From Rickettsiales bacterium (lineage in GTDB: Bacteria; Pseudomonadota; Alphaproteobacteria; Rickettsiales; UBA1997): a DNA stretch of 6,024 bases. How positions within the stretch are numbered: the first letter of the stretch is position 1; each line of letters begins with the position of its first letter. The DNA is taken from positions 1 to 6,024 of the forward strand of contig SHWK01000064.1 of NCBI GenBank assembly GCA_009693885.1. Reading direction: 5' to 3'. The notes beneath the pieces are model-generated. The model had not been told where the DNA came from, did not search any database, and worked only from the letters and a program-made list of their open reading frames with translations. Shown here in pieces: positions 1-5,511 of the stretch. The translations under genes were made by a program, and so were the position numbers.

Positions 1-144
1 TCGCGTTATTTGAAAGATAATGGCTATACTTTGGCAAGCCAAATTAAAAATAATGATACTATGGAGAAATATTATTTGGCGAGCTATTCAAAGGGGGCTC
101 AAATGGCTGCTAACGATAATTCTGTTACTAGAATTGAGTTTTAG
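1..144 (+). CDS. C-terminal end of an unidentified protein (partial, 5' end outside window)
   Basis: Reading from base 1 in frame 1 gives 47 sense codons and a TAG stop at 142-144, with no internal stop. The peptide begins SRYLKDNGYTLASQ and ends NDNSVTRIEF. It is polar and rich in Asn, Lys, Ser and Tyr, with no hydrophobic segment, cysteine motif or repeat. I do not recognise the family. The codon mix (AAT, AAA, TTG, GCT) resembles that of the other genes here, which favours real coding sequence over chance. Nearly three quarters of the fragment precedes its last ATG (103-105), so the gene must start before the window. It converges with purD across an 80-bp spacer (145-224) in which I see no convincing terminator. 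Function is unknown and nothing around it suggests one. Confidence 0.6.
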   Translation, partial: SRYLKDNGYTLASQIKNNDTMEKYYLASYSKGAQMAANDNSVTRIEF

Positions 145-224
145 TAAGAGGTGTTAAAGAGTATATCGGTAATACAAAAATTTGTGCAGTTTTTTAAGAT
201 TATCTGTGTTTTTAGAAAATAAAA

Positions 225-1493
225 TTACTCTACTTTTTGCGCAATATCTCGGCGCACAAATCCATCTTTCCAATCGATTAAATCAACAGCTTCATAGGCC
301 TTGTTACGCGCATCTTTAAAGGATTGTGCGCTTGCGACGATGTTTAAAACTCTTCCGCCATTAGCAACTAATTTATTATTTTTTATTGCTGTGCCAGCGT
401 GCAGAATTTTTACATCGCGTAGATTTTTTGTTGCATCTAGATTTATTTCTGTGCCTTTTTGATAGGTCTCAGGATAGCCATTAGCGCACATCACGACACA
501 TACTAGTTTTTTTGCTTCATCAAATTCTATTTTGATTTGCGAGAGATTTCCATCAACTGCTGCGTTAATTAAATCGACAAAATCAGTTTTGATGCGCGGT
601 AGAATAACCTGTGTTTCTGGATCACCGAACCTTGTGTTGAATTCTAAAAGTTTGGGGCCATTTTTGGTTAGAATTATTCCGCCGAATAAAATTCCTTTGA
701 ATGGATGGCCGAGTTTGCTCATCGCATCGAGTGTTGGTGTTACAATTTTTTCTAAAATTATTTTTTCTATTTCTGCTGTAACAAAAGGTGAGGGGCTGAA
801 AGTGCCCATTCCGCCTGTGTTGGGGCCAGTTTCATTTTCGCCGACTTTTTTGTGATCGCAGGCAAATCCTAGTGAGATAAAATTTGTTGAGCCATCGCAA
901 AGTGCGAAATGACTGACTTCAACACCTTCGAGAAATGCTTCGATGATAATTTTTTTAGAAGCTTCACCAAACTTTCCAGCAAAGAATTCTGTGAGAGTTT
1001 TTTCTGTTTCCACTAAATCTTGCGCAATCACTACGCCCTTGCCAGCAGCCAATCCATCAGCCTTTATAACACAAGGAAAACCTAATTTTTTAGCAAATTC
1101 AATTGCTTGACTAGAATTGGTAAAAACTTGATAAGCGGCGGTTGGAACATTATTATCAGCGGCGATTTTTTTCATGAAGGCTTTAGAGCCTTCAAGCTGG
1201 GCGCAATATTTTGAAGGGCCAAAGGCGCGTAGGCCAGCTTTTTCTAAATCATCAACCAGCCCATCAACAAGAGGCTGTTCTGGGCCAACAAAGACTAAAT
1301 CTATAGCTTGTGCTTGGCAAAAACCAATTATAGCTTGATTATCTGAGATATTTATATTGGCAATGCATTCAGCAATGGAGCTGATTCCTGCGTTTCCTGG
1401 CATGGCAAAAATTTTGGCAACTTTTTCAGATTGATAGAACTTCTCGCAAACCGCATGTTCTCTGCCACCAGAGCCAATTACCAAGATTCTCAT
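225..1493 (-). CDS. purD: Phosphoribosylamine--glycine ligase (GAR synthetase)
   Basis: PurD catalyses the second step of de novo purine synthesis in the cytoplasm: ATP-dependent joining of glycine to 5-phosphoribosylamine to give GAR. The 422-residue product is full length for the family (E. coli about 429). The N-terminal domain opens with GSGGREHA (7-14), followed by PGNAG (32-36) and GPEQPLVDGL (70-79). The ATP-grasp core shows KADGLAAGKGV (144-154), GENETGPNTGGMG (218-230) and the metal-binding LEFNTRFGDPETQ (283-295, with E284 and N286). The C-terminal domain has NGGRVLNIVA (378-387). The ATG at 1491-1493 places the glycine-rich motif at the expected distance, but no Shine-Dalgarno sequence precedes it. 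One oddity is the segment at 185-194, which reads EAFLEGVEVS where I expect roughly EEFLxGEExS; two acidic positions are replaced. The gene stands alone on its strand, divergent from phoU, with no other pur gene in view. Confidence 0.97.
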   Translation of the reverse strand: MRILVIGSGGREHAVCEKFYQSEKVAKIFAMPGNAGISSIAECIANINISDNQAIIGFCQAQAIDLVFVGPEQPLVDGLVDDLEKAGLRAFGPSKYCAQLEGSKAFMKKIAADNNVPTAAYQVFTNSSQAIEFAKKLGFPCVIKADGLAAGKGVVIAQDLVETEKTLTEFFAGKFGEASKKIIIEAFLEGVEVSHFALCDGSTNFISLGFACDHKKVGENETGPNTGGMGTFSPSPFVTAEIEKIILEKIVTPTLDAMSKLGHPFKGILFGGIILTKNGPKLLEFNTRFGDPETQVILPRIKTDFVDLINAAVDGNLSQIKIEFDEAKKLVCVVMCANGYPETYQKGTEINLDATKNLRDVKILHAGTAIKNNKLVANGGRVLNIVASAQSFKDARNKAYEAVDLIDWKDGFVRRDIAQKVE

Positions 1494-1507
1494 ATTTTGA
1501 ATTTTAA

Positions 1508-1530
1508 ATTATAAATTTTGTATTAGTATA
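1508..1530 (-). promoter_or_regulatory. Candidate -10 elements for purD
   Basis: Read on the minus strand, the purD/phoU spacer holds a perfect TATAAT (plus-strand 1508-1513) and a near-consensus TATACT (plus-strand 1525-1530). The outer one would give a leader of roughly 24 nt, similar to the leaders inferred for phoU, the HisN-type gene and the thiolase. The inner one would give only about 8 nt. Neither has a recognisable TTGACA-like -35 at 16-18 bp. The spacer is so A/T-rich that such hexamers are expected by chance, so this is inference only. Confidence 0.3.
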
Positions 1531-1534
1531 TAAT
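1529..1534 (+). promoter_or_regulatory. Candidate -10 element for phoU-lipA
   Basis: A perfect TATAAT ends 33 bp before the phoU ATG and would give a leader of about 27 nt. No good -35 lies at 16-18 bp; a TTGAAT at 1497-1502 is 26 bp away, too far for a normal sigma-70 promoter. No Pho-box-like direct repeats were recognised. The element shares two bases with the minus-strand TATACT proposed for purD. The position is plausible, but the A/T-rich context makes chance occurrence likely. Confidence 0.35.
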
Positions 1535-1567
1535 GAGTATTTAAAATTTAAATTTAATTTCTTACCC

Positions 1568-2227
1568 ATGAGCTTAAAAGAGCATACAGTAAAATCTTAT
1601 GATAAAGACCTGCAAGCACTATCATCTACGCTTGATGAGATGGGTGATTTAGCGGCGCAGTCGCTTGATTTTGTCGCTAAGGCAATTGCAAATCCGTCAG
1701 AAGATTTAGTTGAGCAAATCACCTCTCACGATTACAAAATCAACGCTTTAGACTTTTTGGTGGAGAAAAAAATCACCGCAATTTTAGCGATGCGTCAACC
1801 AATGGCGGTTGATTTACGCTATATTGTATCATCTTTAAAAGTGGCTTCAAACCTAGAGCGCATTGGTGATCAAGCTAAGAGTATCATTAAAAAAATCTTG
1901 CGTATCAAATCAGATAAATTTGATGCTAATGTGCAAAAGGCTCTAATTTCAATGTTAGAACTTTCTAAGATTATGGTGCATGATGCAGTTGAATCGTTCA
2001 ACAGCCAGAATGTTGAAGAGGCTGACGATGTGTTAAAAAGAGATGATGAAATCGATAAAATTTATAGCGATTTATTTGTGATTTTAGAGCAAGATAGTTT
2101 TGATCGCGAGCAAGTAAAAAACGTGATTAATATTTTGTTTATCGCCAAAAGTTTTGAAAGATTAGCCGATCACTCAACAAATATTGCTGAGATCGCTAAA
2201 TATGTGGTTACAGGAGATACAAAATAG
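1568..2227 (+). CDS. phoU: Phosphate-specific transport accessory/regulatory protein PhoU
   Basis: PhoU is a soluble, all-helical protein that links the PstSCAB phosphate transporter to the PhoR/PhoB two-component system and damps phosphate uptake and signalling when phosphate is plentiful. The product has 219 residues, slightly short of E. coli PhoU (about 241). It shows both halves of the internal repeat. The first half has RQPMAVDLR (76-84) followed by NLERIGDQ (95-102). The second has SFERLADHSTNI (195-206). The E/R...D residues of each metal-binding helix are kept (E97, D101; E197, D201). There is no signal peptide or membrane segment. The ATG at 1568 is the first in frame after an A/T-rich leader with no Shine-Dalgarno. 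No pst, phoB or phoR gene is in view, although phoU usually sits with them. Its TAG stop shares its last base with the lipA GTG start. Confidence 0.95.
   Translation: MSLKEHTVKSYDKDLQALSSTLDEMGDLAAQSLDFVAKAIANPSEDLVEQITSHDYKINALDFLVEKKITAILAMRQPMAVDLRYIVSSLKVASNLERIGDQAKSIIKKILRIKSDKFDANVQKALISMLELSKIMVHDAVESFNSQNVEEADDVLKRDDEIDKIYSDLFVILEQDSFDREQVKNVINILFIAKSFERLADHSTNIAEIAKYVVTGDTK
2212..2216 (+). promoter_or_regulatory. Ribosome binding site deciding the lipA GTG start
   Basis: AGGAG lies inside the last codons of phoU, 10 bases before the GTG at 2227. It is the only strong Shine-Dalgarno match I see before a gene start in this window. It favours the GTG over the next in-frame ATG at 2323 (residue 33), which would remove the N-terminal extension. 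Being inside phoU, it also fits translation of lipA by ribosomes finishing phoU. Confidence 0.7.
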
Positions 2228-3210
2228 TGGAAACTAGAGAAGAAAAAAGAGACACGGGGCAAATCGCAAGGCTTGATAATAAAGACTTGCGCGGTTTTGC
2301 GCAATCGGCGCCAAAAGAACAAATGTTGCGCAAGCCAGACTGGATAAGGGTTAAGGCTCCTAATTCAAAAGGATATTACGAAACTAAGGCAATTTTAAAT
2401 GAACGAAAACTGCACACTGTTTGCGAAGAAGCTGCTTGCCCTAACATTGGTGAATGCTGGGCGCAGAAGCATGCGACAGTGATGATTCTCGGTTCTGTTT
2501 GCACGAGAGCTTGTTCATTTTGCAATATTGAAACTGGCAAGCCTGATGCGGTCAACCCGCATGAGCCTGATAATGTTGCTGAAGTGGCTAAGGCTACGGG
2601 TTTGAAGCATATCGTTATCACTTCGGTTGATCGCGATGATTTGCCTGATGGTGGCGCTGCGCAGTTTGTGGCTTGCATCGAGAAGATTCGCGTTGCAGCT
2701 CCACAAACTACAATTGAAATTTTAACTCCTGATTTTTTGCGCAAAGATGGTGCGATGGAAAAAGTTGTTGCGGCAAAACCTGATGTGTTTAATCACAATA
2801 TTGAAACGGTTCCCGGCCTTTATACTACTATTCGCCCAGGGGCTCGCTATTTTCATTCGCTTTATTTATTGAAAAAAGTGAAAGAGATTGATCCAACGAT
2901 TTTTACAAAATCGGGATTGATGTTGGGGCTAGGTGAGACTAAGGATGAAGTGCTGCAAGTGATGGATGATTTGCGCATGGCTGATGTTGATTTTTTAACA
3001 ATTGGACAATATTTAAGACCAACGCTAAGGCATGCGCCTGTTGATCGCTATGCCACTCCTGAAGAGTTTGAGTTTTTGAAAAAAATGGCTTACAGTAAAG
3101 GATTTTTGATGGTGGCTTCAAGCCCGTTGACGCGCTCTTCTTATCACGCTGGTGATGATTTTGAAAAAATGAGACAAGAGAGAATTCGCCGACTGAAATT
3201 GGCTAATTAA
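2227..3210 (+). CDS. lipA: Lipoyl synthase (radical SAM)
   Basis: LipA inserts two sulfur atoms into octanoyl groups carried on the lipoyl domains of pyruvate and 2-oxoglutarate dehydrogenases and the glycine cleavage H protein. The 327-residue product has both iron-sulfur sites. The auxiliary cluster ligands are C66, C71 and C77, in CEEAACPNIGEC (66-77). The radical-SAM CxxxCxxC is C92, C96 and C99, in CTRACSFC. HNIETVPGLY (190-199) and the C-terminal RSSYHAG (303-309) are intact; a serine of the RSSY motif ligates the auxiliary cluster in the family. The first 35 or so residues form a charged extension before LRKPDWIRVKAP, as in alphaproteobacterial LipA. GTG is chosen as the start because of the AGGAG 10 bases upstream; ATG at 2323 is the alternative. 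It overlaps phoU by one base. No lipB follows; the next gene is on the opposite strand. Confidence 0.97.
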   Translation: METREEKRDTGQIARLDNKDLRGFAQSAPKEQMLRKPDWIRVKAPNSKGYYETKAILNERKLHTVCEEAACPNIGECWAQKHATVMILGSVCTRACSFCNIETGKPDAVNPHEPDNVAEVAKATGLKHIVITSVDRDDLPDGGAAQFVACIEKIRVAAPQTTIEILTPDFLRKDGAMEKVVAAKPDVFNHNIETVPGLYTTIRPGARYFHSLYLLKKVKEIDPTIFTKSGLMLGLGETKDEVLQVMDDLRMADVDFLTIGQYLRPTLRHAPVDRYATPEEFEFLKKMAYSKGFLMVASSPLTRSSYHAGDDFEKMRQERIRRLKLAN

Positions 3211-3218
3211 AATTGAAG

Positions 3219-3260
3219 GCGGTTAATTAATTGCAATTATCGGCTCGATTAATCCGCTTT
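3219..3260 (+). terminator. Possible terminator after lipA
   Basis: GCGGTTAAT (3219-3227) can pair with ATTAATCCGC (3248-3257) with one bulged T at 3253, giving a nine-pair stem followed by TTTCTTATT. The loop contains a perfect 12-base palindrome, TAATTGCAATTA (3228-3239), which could form a smaller inner hairpin instead. The location, just after the lipA stop and before the end of the convergent phosphatase gene, suits a terminator. The stem is GC-poor apart from four pairs, and the T tract is interrupted by a C, so it may be weak. Confidence 0.4.
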
Positions 3261-3274
3261 CTTATTAAGTAAAA

Positions 3275-4066
3275 TTATTTAATCAGCGCAATAACTTTGC
3301 GATACAAAGCCTCGCTACCACAAGCAATAAGTCTGCCATCAGATTCTAATTTAATTTCATTTCCTTCCCAATCACCAACAAATCCACCAGCCATTTTTAT
3401 AATTGGAATTAGTGCGGCATAATCATAAACCTTTAAAGATGGCTCGATGATAATATCTAAGAAGCCAGATGCCAGTAAGGCGTAAGCATAGCAATCGCCA
3501 CCATAAACTACACCACCAAAGCGTTGATATTTTGCCTGAAGCGCAAGTTTTTGAAATTTTTGCAAATCACTTTCATCGAAAAAAAACTGCGAAGTTGTTG
3601 AGATTATCGCATTGCTGATTTCACCGCAATCGCGTGATTTTATTGGCTTGCCATTGAGCCATGCGCCATCGCCAATTACACCAAACCAGCGTTCATTAGT
3701 AATTGGTTGATTGATGATTCCGATTTGTGGAATGCCTTTATAGGCTAGAGCGATAAGGGTTCCAAAGGTTGGTCTGCCGATGATAAAAGATGCGGTGCCG
3801 TCGATTGGATCGAGAATCCATTGATAGTCGGAATCAGGATTGCTTATACCATATTCTTCGCCAATTATTCCGTGATCAGGAAATTTTTTTGCAATTTCAG
3901 CGCGAATAATTTCTTCAATCTCACGATCGGCAAGGGTTACAGGGCTTTGATCATCTTTAATAATTTCACCATTTGGGGTACGAAAATATTTGCGCGCAAT
4001 TGGTTCGCTTAAATCGGCAAGGTGATTGGCAAATGCAGCGAGATCGGAAATTTTTTTATCAATCAT
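3275..4066 (-). CDS. hisN: Inositol-monophosphatase-family phosphatase, probably histidinol-phosphatase HisN
   Basis: This is a Mg2+/Li+-type phosphatase of the IMPase fold, 263 residues, full length. Metal-site motifs are present: TLAD (44-47), GEE (69-71, E70), WILDPIDGT (83-91, D86 and D89) and VYDYAAL (213-219, D215). Several stretches match the HisN-like subfamily rather than general IMPases: SPVTLADREIE (41-51), FPDHGIIGEEYG (62-73), GRPTFGTLIAL (97-107), ISTTSQ (155-160), GGDCYAYALLASG (189-201) and GDWEG (231-235). HisN removes phosphate from L-histidinol phosphate, the penultimate part of histidine synthesis; the subfamily call is mine from recalled motifs. Fructose-1,6-bisphosphatase-like, inositol-phosphate or CysQ-type activity is the alternative. 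The sequence RFGGVVYGGDCY (182-192 region) appears about five residues longer than the usual RFGGDCY. No other his gene is in view. No Shine-Dalgarno precedes the ATG. The gene is divergent from the thiolase. Confidence 0.87.
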   Translation of the reverse strand: MIDKKISDLAAFANHLADLSEPIARKYFRTPNGEIIKDDQSPVTLADREIEEIIRAEIAKKFPDHGIIGEEYGISNPDSDYQWILDPIDGTASFIIGRPTFGTLIALAYKGIPQIGIINQPITNERWFGVIGDGAWLNGKPIKSRDCGEISNAIISTTSQFFFDESDLQKFQKLALQAKYQRFGGVVYGGDCYAYALLASGFLDIIIEPSLKVYDYAALIPIIKMAGGFVGDWEGNEIKLESDGRLIACGSEALYRKVIALIK

Positions 4067-4098
4067 TTATTATTTTGATTTTTAGTTGTGCTGATGTA

Positions 4099-4104
4099 AT
4101 TATA
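4099..4104 (-). promoter_or_regulatory. Candidate -10 element for the HisN-type gene
   Basis: Plus-strand ATTATA reads TATAAT on the minus strand and would give a leader of about 26 nt before the ATG at 4066. No -35 close to consensus is seen at 16-18 bp. The spacing and orientation fit, but in this A/T-rich 84-bp spacer a chance match is quite possible. Confidence 0.3.
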
Positions 4105-4115
4105 TTGGCGATATT

Positions 4116-4121
4116 TATAAT
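4116..4121 (+). promoter_or_regulatory. Candidate -10 element for the thiolase gene
   Basis: A perfect TATAAT ends 29 bp before the ATG at 4151 and would give a leader of about 23 nt. CTGATG (4091-4096, 19-bp spacer) is the nearest weak -35-like hexamer. No FadR-like operator was recognised in the spacer. It is supported by position only. Confidence 0.33.
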
Positions 4122-4150
4122 GATGTTTTTTTAAAACTAAACCTAATAAA

Positions 4151-5443
4151 ATGAAAGAAAGAATCGCAGTAATTGCTGGCTTTAGGTCTCCCATGGGCAA
4201 AGCTGGCGGTGTGATGAAAAATCTCACCGCTCACGATCTTGGCGCGCGAATTGTAAAAGAGGTGGTAATCCGCTCTGGCATTGATGCCGAAACAATTGAT
4301 GAAGTGATAATTGGCAATGTGGCACAACCTGCAGAAGCCACAAATATTGCTCGCGTTATTGCTTTAAAAGCTGGTCTGTCAGAAAAAATTCCCGCTTTTA
4401 CGGTGCACCGCAATTGTGCTTCTGGTATGGAGGCGATGACTGTTGCTTGTTCAAAAATTCTTAATAATGAGGCGCAAATTATTTTGGCTGGTGGTGTTGA
4501 ATCAATGAGCAATATCCCGCTTTTTTTTGGCAAAAAAATGACAGAATTCTTTGGACAATTATTTAAAGCAAAAACTTTTTCACAAAAATTAAAAGTTTTT
4601 TCAACTTTTCGTCTTTATTTTTTAAAGCCCGTAATTGGCTTACAGCAAGGCTTAACAGATCCTGTATCTGGTTTAATTATGGGCTGCACTGCAGAAAATA
4701 TTGCCAAAGATTTTAAAATTACACGTCAAGAGCAAGATGAATTCTCACTGCGTAGCCACCAATTGGCAGAACGCGCCATGGCTAGTGGAATTTTCAAGGA
4801 AGAAATAATTCCGGTGTTTAATAATGATGAAAAAAACAGTCAGATGATTGAGGAGGATGAGGGTGTGCGTAAGGGCCAGAATATTGCAGCTTTAGCAAAA
4901 TTATCACCTTATTTTGAAAAAATCACAGGAACTGTCACAGTAGGAAACTCTTCGCAAGTCACTGATGGTGCGGCTTTTGCAGTTTTAATGCGCGAATCAA
5001 AAGCTAAAGAGTTGGGATTAAAACCACTCGGCTATATTCGTGATTTTGCTTATGCGGGCCTAGATCCTTCTCGCATGGGCTTGGGACCAGTTTTTGCAAC
5101 GGCAAAAGTTTTTGACAAAACTGGATTATCAATGCAAGATATAGAATTAGTTGAACTTAACGAAGCTTTTGCGGCTCAAGCAATTGGATGTGAGAGAGCT
5201 TTTGCTTCTGATGAATTTGCACAAAAATATTTAGGTCGCGATAAGGCGCTAGGAAAAATTGATCATGAAATTATCAATGTTAATGGCGGTGGTGTTGCTC
5301 TTGGCCATCCAGTTGGAATGACGGGCGCTCGTATTATTATTCATTTGTTGCGCGAATTAAAACGCCGTGGTAAAAATCGTGGTCTTGCAACTTTGTGCAT
5401 CGGTGGTGGACAAGGTGGTGCAGTTGTAGTAGAGGTTAATTAA
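4151..5443 (+). CDS. fadI: Acetyl-CoA C-acyltransferase (3-ketoacyl-CoA thiolase), FadI-type
   Basis: Thiolases of this class perform the last step of each beta-oxidation round, cleaving 3-ketoacyl-CoA with CoA to release acetyl-CoA. The product has 430 residues. The nucleophilic cysteine is C89 in HRNCASGMEA (86-95). NEAFAAQ (337-343) and GHPVGMTGAR (385-394, H386) follow, and the acid/base cysteine is C416 in CIGGGQGGA (416-424). Length and the long, basic, phenylalanine-rich loop at about 124-170 match FadI and trifunctional-protein beta subunits (about 436) rather than the shorter FadA (about 387) or PhaA acetoacetyl-CoA thiolases. That loop is thought to bind membrane or partner subunit in the family. 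The fadI symbol is therefore tentative; acetyl-CoA acetyltransferase activity cannot be excluded. No FadJ/FadB partner, acyl-CoA dehydrogenase or regulator is in view. The start has an A-rich leader and no Shine-Dalgarno. The loop's DNA contains T8 and A7 runs (4521-4538). Confidence 0.9.
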   Translation: MKERIAVIAGFRSPMGKAGGVMKNLTAHDLGARIVKEVVIRSGIDAETIDEVIIGNVAQPAEATNIARVIALKAGLSEKIPAFTVHRNCASGMEAMTVACSKILNNEAQIILAGGVESMSNIPLFFGKKMTEFFGQLFKAKTFSQKLKVFSTFRLYFLKPVIGLQQGLTDPVSGLIMGCTAENIAKDFKITRQEQDEFSLRSHQLAERAMASGIFKEEIIPVFNNDEKNSQMIEEDEGVRKGQNIAALAKLSPYFEKITGTVTVGNSSQVTDGAAFAVLMRESKAKELGLKPLGYIRDFAYAGLDPSRMGLGPVFATAKVFDKTGLSMQDIELVELNEAFAAQAIGCERAFASDEFAQKYLGRDKALGKIDHEIINVNGGGVALGHPVGMTGARIIIHLLRELKRRGKNRGLATLCIGGGQGGAVVVEVN

Positions 5444-5484
5444 CGTTATGCCTTATTTTTATGGCACTTAGATAATTTTAGTAT

Positions 5485-5510
5485 TAACAAAATATTTTAA
5501 CTAACAAAAT
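5485..5510 (+). repeat. Short direct repeat in the frr leader
   Basis: TAACAAAAT occurs at 5485-5493 and again at 5502-5510, 17 bp apart start to start, just before the frr ATG. It may be a chance product of the A-rich leader. The rest of the 68-bp spacer holds a short TGCC/GGCA inverted repeat (5449-5466) without a T tract, and GATAAT (5471-5476) as a weak -10 candidate. Confidence 0.3.
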
Positions 5511-5511
5511 T

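Noticed and set aside
145..224. Possible terminator between the left-edge gene and purD
   Set aside because: ACAAA/TTTGT (174-185) is A/T-dominated with a two-base loop, too small for a hairpin; the T6 run after it is not directly joined to a stable stem.
532..855. 107-codon open frame on the plus strand within purD
   Set aside because: It lies wholly antisense to well-conserved PurD coding sequence and its product matches nothing known; it is a shadow frame.
2376..2744. Antisense open frames within lipA (also 2515-2706 and 2939-3121)
   Set aside because: All are opposite the conserved LipA frame, with unusual cysteine-rich or compositionally odd products and no start signals.
3821..4012. 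Plus-strand frame within the HisN-type gene
   Set aside because: Antisense to the metal-site region of a clear phosphatase; a low-complexity, Phe/Asn-rich product.
4115..4533. Minus-strand frames across the start of the thiolase (4115-4327 and 4231-4533)
   Set aside because: They overlap the conserved active-cysteine region in antisense and show no family features.
5449..5466. TGCC/GGCA hairpin after the thiolase as a terminator
   Set aside because: Only four pairs with a ten-base loop and no T tract after it; too weak to call.
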